From positions 58,075-122,074 of the forward strand of contig JAPXFQ010002094.1 in assembly GCA_028564705.1 (NCBI GenBank): DNA of 64,000 nt, read 5' to 3'. This document shows positions 51,306 through 59,800 of the stretch, piece after piece (the first letter of the stretch is position 1; each line of letters starts with the position of its first letter). The notes beneath the pieces are model-generated. The model did no database searches. It was given only the letters and a program-made list of their open reading frames with translations, and was not told the DNA's origin. The position numbers were made by a program, and so were the translations under genes. This DNA comes from Apricaphanius iberus. Taxonomy: Eukaryota; Chordata; Actinopteri; Cyprinodontiformes; Aphaniidae.

Positions 51306-52065
51306 CATAGGCGTATTCTGTCCTAATGTTGCTATTAATGGTTCTGTGGACCTTGGCATGTCTGCTGAGTTTTATTTTCTCCAATGCATTTAAGCTTTTT
51401 AAACTATCATCAAATGAAATAATCTGGTGGTGGACCAGATGTCACTGAACCCAGAGAAGTCGACGGCACTTCTGCACACTGTTAACACACGCTCAGTAAT
51501 AGAGGTAAGAGATGAGAACAATTTTGTACCTACTTGTAAAAAATGTTTTTATGTTTCCTCAAAAGTACAATATTGATCTGTAAAAGGCCAGAGAAACCCC
51601 TTTAAAGGTTCAAACTGATATAAAGTACAAATTAGTACCATTTCAACCTCCACCTGCAAGCCTGGCCCAATCGTCACCAAATGAAACAGTGCTGGGAGTT
51701 TTCTTCAGATAGGTTGCTAGTTGACTTTGAAAACTCACTCAGCACAAGTGCTTTTGTGCCATTTTCATCCCTGACAGGTGATTTACAAAAAGCTTTGGAA
51801 TTGAACAAAAGTTTGAAAGATGTGCAGTTTCTGCAGCTAGTTGCTTCAGCTCTTGTCTGCTATATCTGTCAGCAGAGTCAAATATGCACTTGAGGATGTT
51901 TTTGTAGTAGGCCATGTATACACTGAAGCCATAACGTTATTCTTCAAATAAAGTGCATTCTGAACAACCTCTCTGCTTATATGATCGGCCAGTATTGAAA
52001 GACATTGTAAAACTCCCAAATATGCAGATTTTGTATTATTTCCCCATACTGCATGTTCAGAGATA
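49304..52065. other. Non-coding stretch before the Tc1-like element
   Basis: No gene recognised. The segment 50640-50830 is less AT-rich with frames on both strands lacking motifs. A (TTA)n microsatellite lies at 51251-51305, and a possible short exon with a strong splice donor at 51439-51504. Confidence 0.4.
51251..51305. repeat. (TTA)n microsatellite
   Basis: About eighteen TTA units with no LINE 3' end in front of them. Confidence 0.9.
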
Positions 52066-52290
52066 CAGCGGGGGAAATAATTATTTTGACCCCTTGCCGA
52101 TTTTGTAAGTTTGTCCAATGACAAAGAAATGAAAAGTCTCAGAACAGTATCATTTTAATGTATTATATTACTTTCAATTGTTTTTTATTTCACTCAATGA
52201 AATGCAAATAAGTTTATTTTTAAAGTTATTTTTAAAAATCTCCCTTTGATATGCTTTCATTGCTGTCACTGTTAAAATAAGCCTACCATT

Positions 52291-52308
52291 AAAATCATGC
52301 TGTTCTGA
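52291..52308 (+). repeat. Left target-site duplication of the L1
   Basis: AAAATCATGCTGTTCTGA is identical to 61883-61900. The A-rich start follows a TT, so the nicked strand reads TTTT/AA, the classic L1 endonuclease site. The A residues merge with the poly(A) tail on the right, so the exact length is ambiguous by a few bases. Confidence 0.9.
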
Positions 52309-52740
52309 ATATTTAGCTTGAACAATTTAGTTGAAAACTGTGTCATTAATAAATTACCAACAATTTAGTTTACCAACTAACTATTTTGTATATGTATATA
52401 TACATTAATGAACGAAACTAAACATTTAGCTTTCTAGAAGAAGTAATACATATTTAGTTTACAAAATATAGTTTGCAAACTAAATCTTTAGCTTTGTAAG
52501 TAATTATTTAGTTTATAAAATAGACATTTAGTTTATAAAAAAAATATTTTGCTTTCAAAGTAATTATTTAGTTTAAAACTGCAACATCAGTAAATACAGC
52601 AAAAACATTTAGCTTGCTCAATAAATATTTTGTTTATAAGCTAAAAAATTTGATTTCTAACTAAGTATTTAGTTTACAAAATACATATTTAGTTTACAAG
52701 CTAGATATTTACCCTTCTACATAAGGTAAAAACCGTGACA
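52309..52740 (+). repeat. AT-rich degenerate repeat array at the L1 5' end
   Basis: Units such as ATATTTAGTTTACAA, TTATTTAGTTTATAAAA and ATTTAGCTTGAACAA recur every 30-45 bp, with variation between AGTTTAC, AGCTTTC and AGTTTATAA. Because the motif contains both TAGTTT and AAACTA orientations, parts can pair. It lies inside the target duplications and is therefore part of the inserted unit. It could be a tandem 5' UTR like the monomers of rodent L1, or sequence carried over from upstream of the source copy. Confidence 0.6.
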
Positions 52741-52860
52741 TATAAATGAGTAAATGAAATTACCCACTATATATTTATATTATATTAGTCACACAAAAAT
52801 TATTGCTGTTTATTTTTGACTGTGTCTCCAATAAGAAATGTGAGGTTAAGACAACAATTT

Positions 52861-52960
52861 TCTTTATTTTCAACAGGAGATGAGCTCCAGTGAAGAAGGC
52901 CTCAGGATGTCCAAACGTTTTCTATCAGAACCAGGGAGCGGGGCCAAAAAGTTCAGTTCA
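52861..52960 (+). other. Possible older repeat fragment and splice-acceptor-like site in the L1 5' segment
   Basis: A pyrimidine-rich TTTTCTTTATTTTCAACAG is followed by GAGATGAGCTCCAGTGAAGA and AGGCCTCAGGATG. The AAACGTTTTCTATCAGAACC block after it resembles a sequence I recall as dispersed in fish genomes. This suggests that the 5' segment was assembled from other repeats or acquired by splicing or read-through. Only the motif itself is seen. Confidence 0.3.
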
Positions 52961-53199
52961 ACTGCAGTTCAGCTAAATTGCACGCAGCCAGACTTAGGTT
53001 ACTAATTATTGGATTTTTGCAGGAAGTTGTCTGTGCTGGGGCATCATAATATAATATATAATATAATTTTAGATTTGTAAATAAACCGTAAAGCCACTTC
53101 ATAGTGTTCTCTACTTTGTGTTGCTGCTAAAACACAAAACCAGCAAAGTTTGCAAAGCAACAAAATGTGGAAACAACAATTCTATGAGATGAGAGTTGA

Positions 53200-53260
53200 G
53201 GATGAGAGGATGAGCTGCTGAGTTCTCGCGAGAGCTGTGCATAGGTGAACATGGCGGTTA
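53200..53260 (+). promoter_or_regulatory. Putative L1 promoter with TCTCGCGAGA and ATGGCGG (YY1-like) motifs
   Basis: TCTCGCGAGA (53224-53233) is a known palindromic core-promoter motif of vertebrate housekeeping genes. ATGGCGG (53251-53257) is the core of YY1 sites, and YY1 sets the start of human L1 transcription. Both lie about 180-210 bp upstream of the ORF1 start, the expected place for a downstream-type L1 promoter. Function is inferred from the motifs only. Confidence 0.5.
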
Positions 53261-53432
53261 TGCGGTAAAGTATACAAACAAACAACCAGGTAAAATAAGA
53301 CAATCATTTTGAACCAAACGCAGCTTCTAAACTAACCATCAAGTTACTTTTTTTTTTCCTCTAAACAACCTGGACGAGGAAACATTGGATTCGCTGGAGT
53401 GCTACCTAGACGAGTGCTTTGATAACATCGTT

Positions 53433-54218
53433 ATGGGTAAGTCACGGAAACCTGCTTCGGATACAACAACGAGCACACCGTCGCAGAAGCGCACTCGTTC
53501 CGAGGCTAGCACATCCACCGACTCGCCAGATAGAAGCTACGGCGACATCCTGGACTCAATAGACAAGAAGCTAACCAGCCTGGACGCTCGTCTCGCGCTG
53601 GTGGAGGTTCTGCATAAAGAATTTCAGGCTCTGAGGGAATCGCTGGAGTTCAGCCAACAACAAGTAGCTTCGCTAGTTACAGAAAACCAAACACTAAAAG
53701 AAGACGTTAAGAAACTCACCGAGGGAATGAAGCAGCTGTCTGGAGAAAACAAAAGCTTCAAGGAGTCTATTCTAGACATCCAGGCCCGATCAATGAGGGA
53801 CAATCTTGTTTTTTCGGGGATACCAGAGCAGGCTGAGGAAGATGCTGAAGTAGCCGTGCGAAAGTTCATTCAACACCAGCTGAAACTGCCAGACGACACG
53901 GTTAAAAGCATAACCTTCCATCGGGTTCATCGACTCGGAGGTAAGAAGCCCAACAACACCCGCCCGCGACCAATTGTTGCAAAATTTGAACATTTTAAAC
54001 AAAAAGAACATGTCAAAGGACGCGGGAGAGAGCTACGGGGGACGAATTACAGCGTTAATGATCAGTTTCCGAAAGAAATCCTGGACAGAAGACGCGTGTT
54101 ATTTCCAATTAGAAAAAAACATATTAGTGAGGGCAGTAGGGCTACGGTTAGTGTGGATAAACTGTATGTTAACGGTCAGCTGTTTAGGGACCCTCAGGTT
54201 ACTCCTTGGCTTTATTAG
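53433..54218 (+). CDS. L1 ORF1 protein (RNA-binding chaperone), 261 aa
   Basis: ORF1p coats L1 RNA as a trimer and acts as a nucleic-acid chaperone in the ribonucleoprotein. The frame stays open upstream to 53385, but that first codon is TTG. The first ATG is at 53433 and gives a Lys/Ser/Thr-rich start (MGKSRKPAS), so I take it as the start. From residue 40 to about 119 there is a long heptad-type coiled coil rich in Leu, Lys and Glu. From about 121 follows an RRM-like domain beginning SMRDNLVFSGIPE. Then comes the basic segment RVHRLGGKKPNNTRPRPI and a C-terminal part with NDQFPKEILDRRR, typical of the L1 ORF1 'transposase 22' family. The frame is intact. ORF2 follows after 386 bp. Confidence 0.85.
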   Translation: MGKSRKPASDTTTSTPSQKRTRSEASTSTDSPDRSYGDILDSIDKKLTSLDARLALVEVLHKEFQALRESLEFSQQQVASLVTENQTLKEDVKKLTEGMKQLSGENKSFKESILDIQARSMRDNLVFSGIPEQAEEDAEVAVRKFIQHQLKLPDDTVKSITFHRVHRLGGKKPNNTRPRPIVAKFEHFKQKEHVKGRGRELRGTNYSVNDQFPKEILDRRRVLFPIRKKHISEGSRATVSVDKLYVNGQLFRDPQVTPWLY

Positions 54219-54604
54219 TCATATTTAACAGAACCAAGACAGAATTAGCTTTATCAGACAACTATAGTTTAAAAAAAAAAGCACAGCTCAGCAGGCTGTT
54301 TTTGTTTGTTAATGTGGGTAGGGGCAGGGCTGTGCACTTTTTTTTTCTTTCATTTTTTCTTTTTCACTATTATCTTTCTCACATTTGTACCACCAAATCT
54401 CTTTATCACCTTTTTTCCTTTTTCTCTCTCACACACACAGACTTTTATCATGGCATATTCATGTTTTTCCATCATACTTTCATTCTGTACACACCTGTAT
54501 GGTGCATTATTTGCCTCGCTTTATCTCTGCTTCTGGTTTTTTTCAATCTGGCAACCCCATGGACAAACCAAAATTACACCTATATTCATCCTTGGCGATA
54601 GTAC
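54219..54604 (+). other. Inter-ORF spacer of the L1, T-rich
   Basis: The 386 bp between the ORFs are strongly pyrimidine-rich on the sense strand (54330-54560, with runs such as TTTTTTTTCTTTC and TCTCTCACACACACA). Mammalian L1 spacers are much shorter (tens of bases). ORF2 must be translated from the same RNA by an unconventional route, and this spacer is the place to look for the signal. Short frames within it are low-complexity. Confidence 0.6.
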
Positions 54605-57600
54605 ATGTCTAAGGTTTATCTTAGCTCTATGAATCCTGTAAAATTTATAACATGGAATATTCGCGGCGCTAGCTCCAGACATAAAACGACTAAGATTTTC
54701 AACCATCTTACAAGATTGAAGGCAGATGTCGTCTTACTACAGGAGACTCATAAATCAAGTTCAACAGCTAATGATTTAAAAACACCAGAGTATCCTAATA
54801 TATTTTCTTCATGCTATAACTCTAGACAACGAGGAGTAGCAATATTAATAAATAGAAATACTAATTTTAAAGTAATAGACACAGCTACAGATCCAGAAGG
54901 TAGATTTATAATATTAAAACTATTTATAAATAACCAAAAGTTATGTATAGTTAGTATATATGGTCCAAATGTTGACGACCCCTCATTCTTTCATACTTTC
55001 TTCTCGGTTCTGGCTAATCACATGGATTGCTCACTTGTTCTTGGGGGAGATTTCAACTTTGGACTAAATGAAGAAATAGACAGGCTCAGTACAGCAGGGA
55101 CTCAGCGCAGATGGCAATCCATAGATATAGTTAAACAGTACATGAGCGATTATGGACTCTGCGATGCATGGCGATCGCTTCATCCCAACGACAGAAAATA
55201 CACTTTTTACTCAAACGTACATCATTCTTATTCTAGATTGGACTATTTGTTAGTCAGCAGCTCACTGTTGAATGACATTTCAGACACTGAGATACATCCT
55301 ATAGTGATCAGCGATCACGCTCCTGTTTCTTTAAATTTAGCAAATAAAATTGCAACCCTTCAATATAAAAATTGGAGATTTAATACATCATTACTTAAGG
55401 ATAAAGAATTTATTAAATATATTGAAAAAGAATGGGCTTCATACATGGAATTTAATGATCTCCCTGGTATGTCGCCATCCACTCTATGGGAAGCAGGGAA
55501 AGCTGTGATTAGAGGTAAAATAATTTCATTCTCATCAAATAAAAAGAGAACAGAAAATAAACATGTTCAGGAATTAGAAGAAACTATTAAATCATTAGAA
55601 CCTTCCCTGGATAAAGAGAGCTTAAGTAAAATAAGGAAAGCAAAATTAGAGTTAAATGAAATTATTAATAAAAGGACGCAGTTCTTAATCCAAAGACTTA
55701 GAATAGAAAACTTTGAACATAGTAATAAATCAGGTAGCTTCTTAGCTAATCAGTTAAAAATAAATAAAGAAAAAACAACTATATCTGCAATCAAAGACAA
55801 AACTGGGAATATAATATATGACCCTGAAAAAATAAACAACACTTTCAAAGAATTTTATGAGACGTTATACACACCAGAGATAAACCCTTCAAATAATGAT
55901 ATTGTACAATTTCTGGATAAAATAACTCTTCCTAAACTTTCAGACAGTCAAGCAAAGGCCCTGGATTCACCGCTAACAGTGTCTGAACTCCAGGAGGCCC
56001 TCCAATCTATGCCTAATAATAAAGCTCCAGGTCCAGATGGATTTCCAGCAGAGTTCTATAAAGAATTCTGGAATATTCTGGCACCAACATTTTACAAAAT
56101 GTTACAGGAAACAAAGGAAAATGGTCGAATACCACCAAACATGAATTCTGCCTACATCAATCTTCTATTAAAACCAGGAAAAGACCCTATGTCTCCTACC
56201 AGTTATCGTCCGATTTCTCTTATCAATGTGGATCTGAAAATAATTTGCAAAGCTCTTGCAAGAAGGATAGAGAAAATAACACCTCTAATAATCCACCCTG
56301 ATCAAACAGGTTTTATAAAAGGTAGGCTCTCTTCCACAAATTCACGTAGATTAATAGATTTAATAGATTATTCCCACTGTAAAAACGTCCAAACCAATAT
56401 ATTATCTTTAGATGCAGAAAAAGCATTTGATAGAGTTAACTGGAAATTTTTATTTGCAGCCTTAAATAAATTCGGATTCAGTAATTCTTTTGTAAACTGG
56501 TTAAAAATATTATACAGCTCACCAACAGCATGTATTAGGACCAATAATCAAACATCATCAAGGTTCTTTCTTCAGAGAGGTACCAGGCAGGGATGTCCAC
56601 TTTCTCCCTCCCTCTTTGCTATTTTTATTGAACCATTAGCAGCAGCAATCAGGCAAAATAATAATGTTAAAGGTATACAATGCAACAAAATAGAACATAA
56701 AATCAGTTTATACGCAGATGATGTACTACTTTTTCTACAGCATTCACAAACTTCCTTGTATCAGGTAATTGAGTTAATAAAATCTTACTCAAGAGTTTCA
56801 GACTATTCCATAAATTGGTTAAAATCTACAGTCCTTCCTATCAACTGTTCTTACCAGAGTCCTGTTGCTTTACAGCTCCGGTCGGGAAATATTACATATC
56901 TAGGTATCCATATCTCACCAAGACTGGCAGACTTATCTAAGCTAAACTACGTCCCACTTTTAAAAAAAGTGGAAGATGATCTGGCAAGATGGAAATCCCT
57001 TCCAATATCACTTATTGGAAGGGTAGCTACAATAAAAATGATGGTTTTGCCTAGAATCAATTATTTATTCTCAATGATCCCAAGCAAACCATCACCTGAT
57101 TGGTTTAGATCTCTGGACTCTTCTGTTTCTAAATTCCTTTGGAAAGATAAACCCCCACGTATCAGCTTAAAAACACTACAGAAGTCCAAAGATAAAGGAG
57201 GTCTAGACCTACCAAACTTTCGTCATTATTTCTTAGCCAACAGACTCCAATACACATCAAGATGGGTAAAACACAGTTATATCGATGAGTGCTGGGTAGA
57301 TGTAGAACAGACACTATGCAATAAGATAAAACTTTCAGATCTACCTTTTGTTAGCTCAAATATAAAACAAAATGAATGTTTCAAAAGTATAAATATCAGC
57401 TCCTCTCTGACAGCTTGGTGGGAATTTCTTAAAATGACAAAGACCTCACTAGTCCCATGCAGGCGTACACCCATCTGGAATAACCCGGATATCTTACAAA
57501 AAAAATGCATGATTAACTTTCCAGGCTGGAGTTGTAAAGGAATTGAATACCTGGAGCATATATTTGATGGAACAGACTTTATCCAATTTAATACATTGGT

Positions 57601-58354
57601 TACACAATTCGGAATTAACAAGAATAAATTCTTAGAATACCAACAAATTAAATCAATTATAAAAAATAAATTTAGGCTCAATACAGTTGATTTACAAATT
57701 CCAGGAAAAGTTTTAGACTTCCTTAATCTTAACCCTCCCAAACTGCTATCTAAAATATACAAAACATTAAATAGAATAGATGAATCAATAGCCCTTCCTA
57801 TTTCAAAATGGGAGATGGACTTGTCCATCTCAATAGACCAAAACCTCTGGTCTCAAATTTCATTAAGAACCTTTAAATTTCTTAAGAATCCTAATCTACG
57901 ATTAATACAATATAAAATCCTTCATAGAGTGCATTATACAGGGCAACGGATGTTCAAGATGGGTTATACGCCGTCTGATACCTGTTTACAATGTACAAGC
58001 AATCTACCAGACAATTATATTCATGCTCTTTGGTTCTGCCCACCTGTTAAGAAATATTGGTACCAGATATGTGAAGATCTATCAAAGTGTCTGAAATGTA
58101 ATATCACACCTGCTCCCACAGTTTGCTTGCTGGGAAATATAGATGAAGTTACCATGGATACAAAGTCTATGCAATTATTTTACATCGCCTTATGCATCGC
58201 TAAGAAAAATATCCTCTTGAACTGGAAAAATAAAAATACTCTGAATATTAATCAATATAGAGATCTCCTTCTGGATTACATTGGTCTAGAAACGGCATCT
58301 GCCTCCACATCTGATCAATCTTTCTGGTCACCCTTGATCAGTTCCATCACCTAG
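54605..58354 (+). CDS. L1 ORF2 protein: APE endonuclease / reverse transcriptase, 1249 aa
   Basis: ORF2p nicks target DNA and reverse-transcribes the L1 RNA from the exposed 3' end. Residues 13-240 form an APE-type endonuclease: FITWNIRG with Asn18, QETH with Glu47, GGDFNF with Asp149 and Asn151, and SDH at 236-238. A linker with heptad-like helices follows. The reverse transcriptase spans about 450-760: KAPGPDGFPAEF (PDG 477-479), SYRPISLINVDLKI, DAEKAFDRV (Asp603), RQGCPLSPSLFAI (661 on) and the catalytic YADD at 703-706. The C-terminus has a CCHC motif (Cys1127, Cys1130, His1140, Cys1145). All catalytic residues that I can name are present and no break is seen. A second Met at residue 9 (MNPVKFITWN) is an alternative start. 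The coding part is AT-rich, in contrast to the 3' UTR. Confidence 0.93.
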   Translation: MSKVYLSSMNPVKFITWNIRGASSRHKTTKIFNHLTRLKADVVLLQETHKSSSTANDLKTPEYPNIFSSCYNSRQRGVAILINRNTNFKVIDTATDPEGRFIILKLFINNQKLCIVSIYGPNVDDPSFFHTFFSVLANHMDCSLVLGGDFNFGLNEEIDRLSTAGTQRRWQSIDIVKQYMSDYGLCDAWRSLHPNDRKYTFYSNVHHSYSRLDYLLVSSSLLNDISDTEIHPIVISDHAPVSLNLANKIATLQYKNWRFNTSLLKDKEFIKYIEKEWASYMEFNDLPGMSPSTLWEAGKAVIRGKIISFSSNKKRTENKHVQELEETIKSLEPSLDKESLSKIRKAKLELNEIINKRTQFLIQRLRIENFEHSNKSGSFLANQLKINKEKTTISAIKDKTGNIIYDPEKINNTFKEFYETLYTPEINPSNNDIVQFLDKITLPKLSDSQAKALDSPLTVSELQEALQSMPNNKAPGPDGFPAEFYKEFWNILAPTFYKMLQETKENGRIPPNMNSAYINLLLKPGKDPMSPTSYRPISLINVDLKIICKALARRIEKITPLIIHPDQTGFIKGRLSSTNSRRLIDLIDYSHCKNVQTNILSLDAEKAFDRVNWKFLFAALNKFGFSNSFVNWLKILYSSPTACIRTNNQTSSRFFLQRGTRQGCPLSPSLFAIFIEPLAAAIRQNNNVKGIQCNKIEHKISLYADDVLLFLQHSQTSLYQVIELIKSYSRVSDYSINWLKSTVLPINCSYQSPVALQLRSGNITYLGIHISPRLADLSKLNYVPLLKKVEDDLARWKSLPISLIGRVATIKMMVLPRINYLFSMIPSKPSPDWFRSLDSSVSKFLWKDKPPRISLKTLQKSKDKGGLDLPNFRHYFLANRLQYTSRWVKHSYIDECWVDVEQTLCNKIKLSDLPFVSSNIKQNECFKSINISSSLTAWWEFLKMTKTSLVPCRRTPIWNNPDILQKKCMINFPGWSCKGIEYLEHIFDGTDFIQFNTLVTQFGINKNKFLEYQQIKSIIKNKFRLNTVDLQIPGKVLDFLNLNPPKLLSKIYKTLNRIDESIALPISKWEMDLSISIDQNLWSQISLRTFKFLKNPNLRLIQYKILHRVHYTGQRMFKMGYTPSDTCLQCTSNLPDNYIHALWFCPPVKKYWYQICEDLSKCLKCNITPAPTVCLLGNIDEVTMDTKSMQLFYIALCIAKKNILLNWKNKNTLNINQYRDLLLDYIGLETASASTSDQSFWSPLISSIT

Positions 58355-59751
58355 TGGGGTCGGGCCCTTGATTCCGTTCTGTGGGACACGGTTGCCGATG
58401 TGGAGCTTAAGGGTTGGTGGTGACTGCGGGGAGGTCCTTGGGGGTGGGTCCGCTTGCGGTTCGGCGATAGGTGCCGAGACCCTCGCCTGGGGTGGGACTT
58501 TGGGGGCTTTGTGTGGTGACTCCTAGTGGCTGCATGCGGCGCCTTAGAGGGGTCGTGCTGGCGGACACGGGTTACTGGCCTGGTGCTGTGCTGCTCTGGG
58601 GGGGTCTGGGCTGGGCCTGGGGCTCGGGGTTCTGGGGCGGCGTGCCCCCCGGCTGGGGCCCTGGCGGGGCTTGGCCGGGGGGGGCCGCTGCCGTCGGTGC
58701 CGGCTGGGGGGGGGCTGTGGTCGGCCGGTGGTTGGCGGGCGCTGCTGCCCTTTCCATCTCCCCGGGCTGGTTCCTGTCGCTTGCTCCCCGGTGGCCGCTT
58801 GCCGCGTCCGGGCGTCGGCGAGAGGCCGTGGCGGGTGGCCGGCGTCTCCGGGCCCGATCGGCTATATTGACACTGGACATGGCTCCTGGGTCTTGGTCTT
58901 AGCCCTCGCGGGGGTGCTGAGGTGGGGGGCTCTGGCCGGTGTTGGTCGGCCTCCACGGTGACTGACCAGTTGGTGGGGTGTGGGCTGGTGGGTGGACGTG
59001 CTGGGTTCTGTTGCCACCCGGCCATCGGGCGGTAGTAGCAAGGCTGGAGGATGTCGGCCTGGGGATTGGCCGCCCGGGACTTCGGTCTGCTCACGGGCCT
59101 GGCGCGGCATGTCCGGGGTACCCGAGTCGGTGGTGCGCCGGGTTCCGGCCTCGGCCCGGGGGTCCTCGGACGCTGGCGGTGCCTGGGGCGTCTCTTATTG
59201 GCGGGGAGGCTTTTTACCATCTAGCACAGGCGCTCTTTTTAACGGGGTGCGCTTGGGACGGGAGGGGGGAGGGCGTTGAGGGTGAGGGGGGGCTAAACTC
59301 AACCTGGGTGTCTAGTGACATGTGTTTTGTTAGCAGTGTGAATGTTGGGAAGGATTTAGGTATGCCCCTGGCATGGGGGCTGGTGGATTGCCGGGGCCCC
59401 CATGGGGCTCGGCGGTACCGCTGCCGTGGGCCCCGACTGGACGTGCTGGGGCCTCCCACCCCTGGTGGATCGGGCCGAACGGGGGTGCCTATTGGAGTCA
59501 GCAGGGGAGCTGGCTCCCTGGGGTTGGCAATGGTCACCCCAGTTATTTTCTCCCCATCCCCATGCCTCTGTCCACCTGCTCCTTCATTCTACCATTCACA
59601 AGGCCTTGGGACGTGGGCACGTCACTGGGGTGCGGGATGGAGCTTCCGTCTTCGCTACCCGGTGGCGGCCTGGGTCCCGATTTTATTGAGCAATTTAGAC
59701 ACTACACTTGCAACATTTACAGGGAACGCACATGTAGGGACCTGGCGGTGT

Positions 59752-59800
59752 GGCGCCACAGGCGAGGCCCCCCCGTTGTGGGGGCCTCGCCTGTGGTGCC
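59752..59800 (+). repeat. 21-bp GC hairpin in the L1 3' UTR
   Basis: GGCGCCACAGGCGAGGCCCCC (left arm, 59752-59772) pairs with 59780-59800 around a 7-nt loop (CCGTTGT), with one G:U in RNA. It would be a very stable RNA stem. The relic copy at about 46250-46290 shows flanking matches but no such stem. Confidence 0.85.

Noticed and set aside
53385..53432. N-terminal extension of ORF1 to codon 53385
   Set aside because: The codon at 53385 is TTG. The first ATG in frame is at 53433.
57277..57828. 183-codon antisense frame inside ORF2
   Set aside because: Shadow of the intact ORF2 on the opposite strand, no motif.
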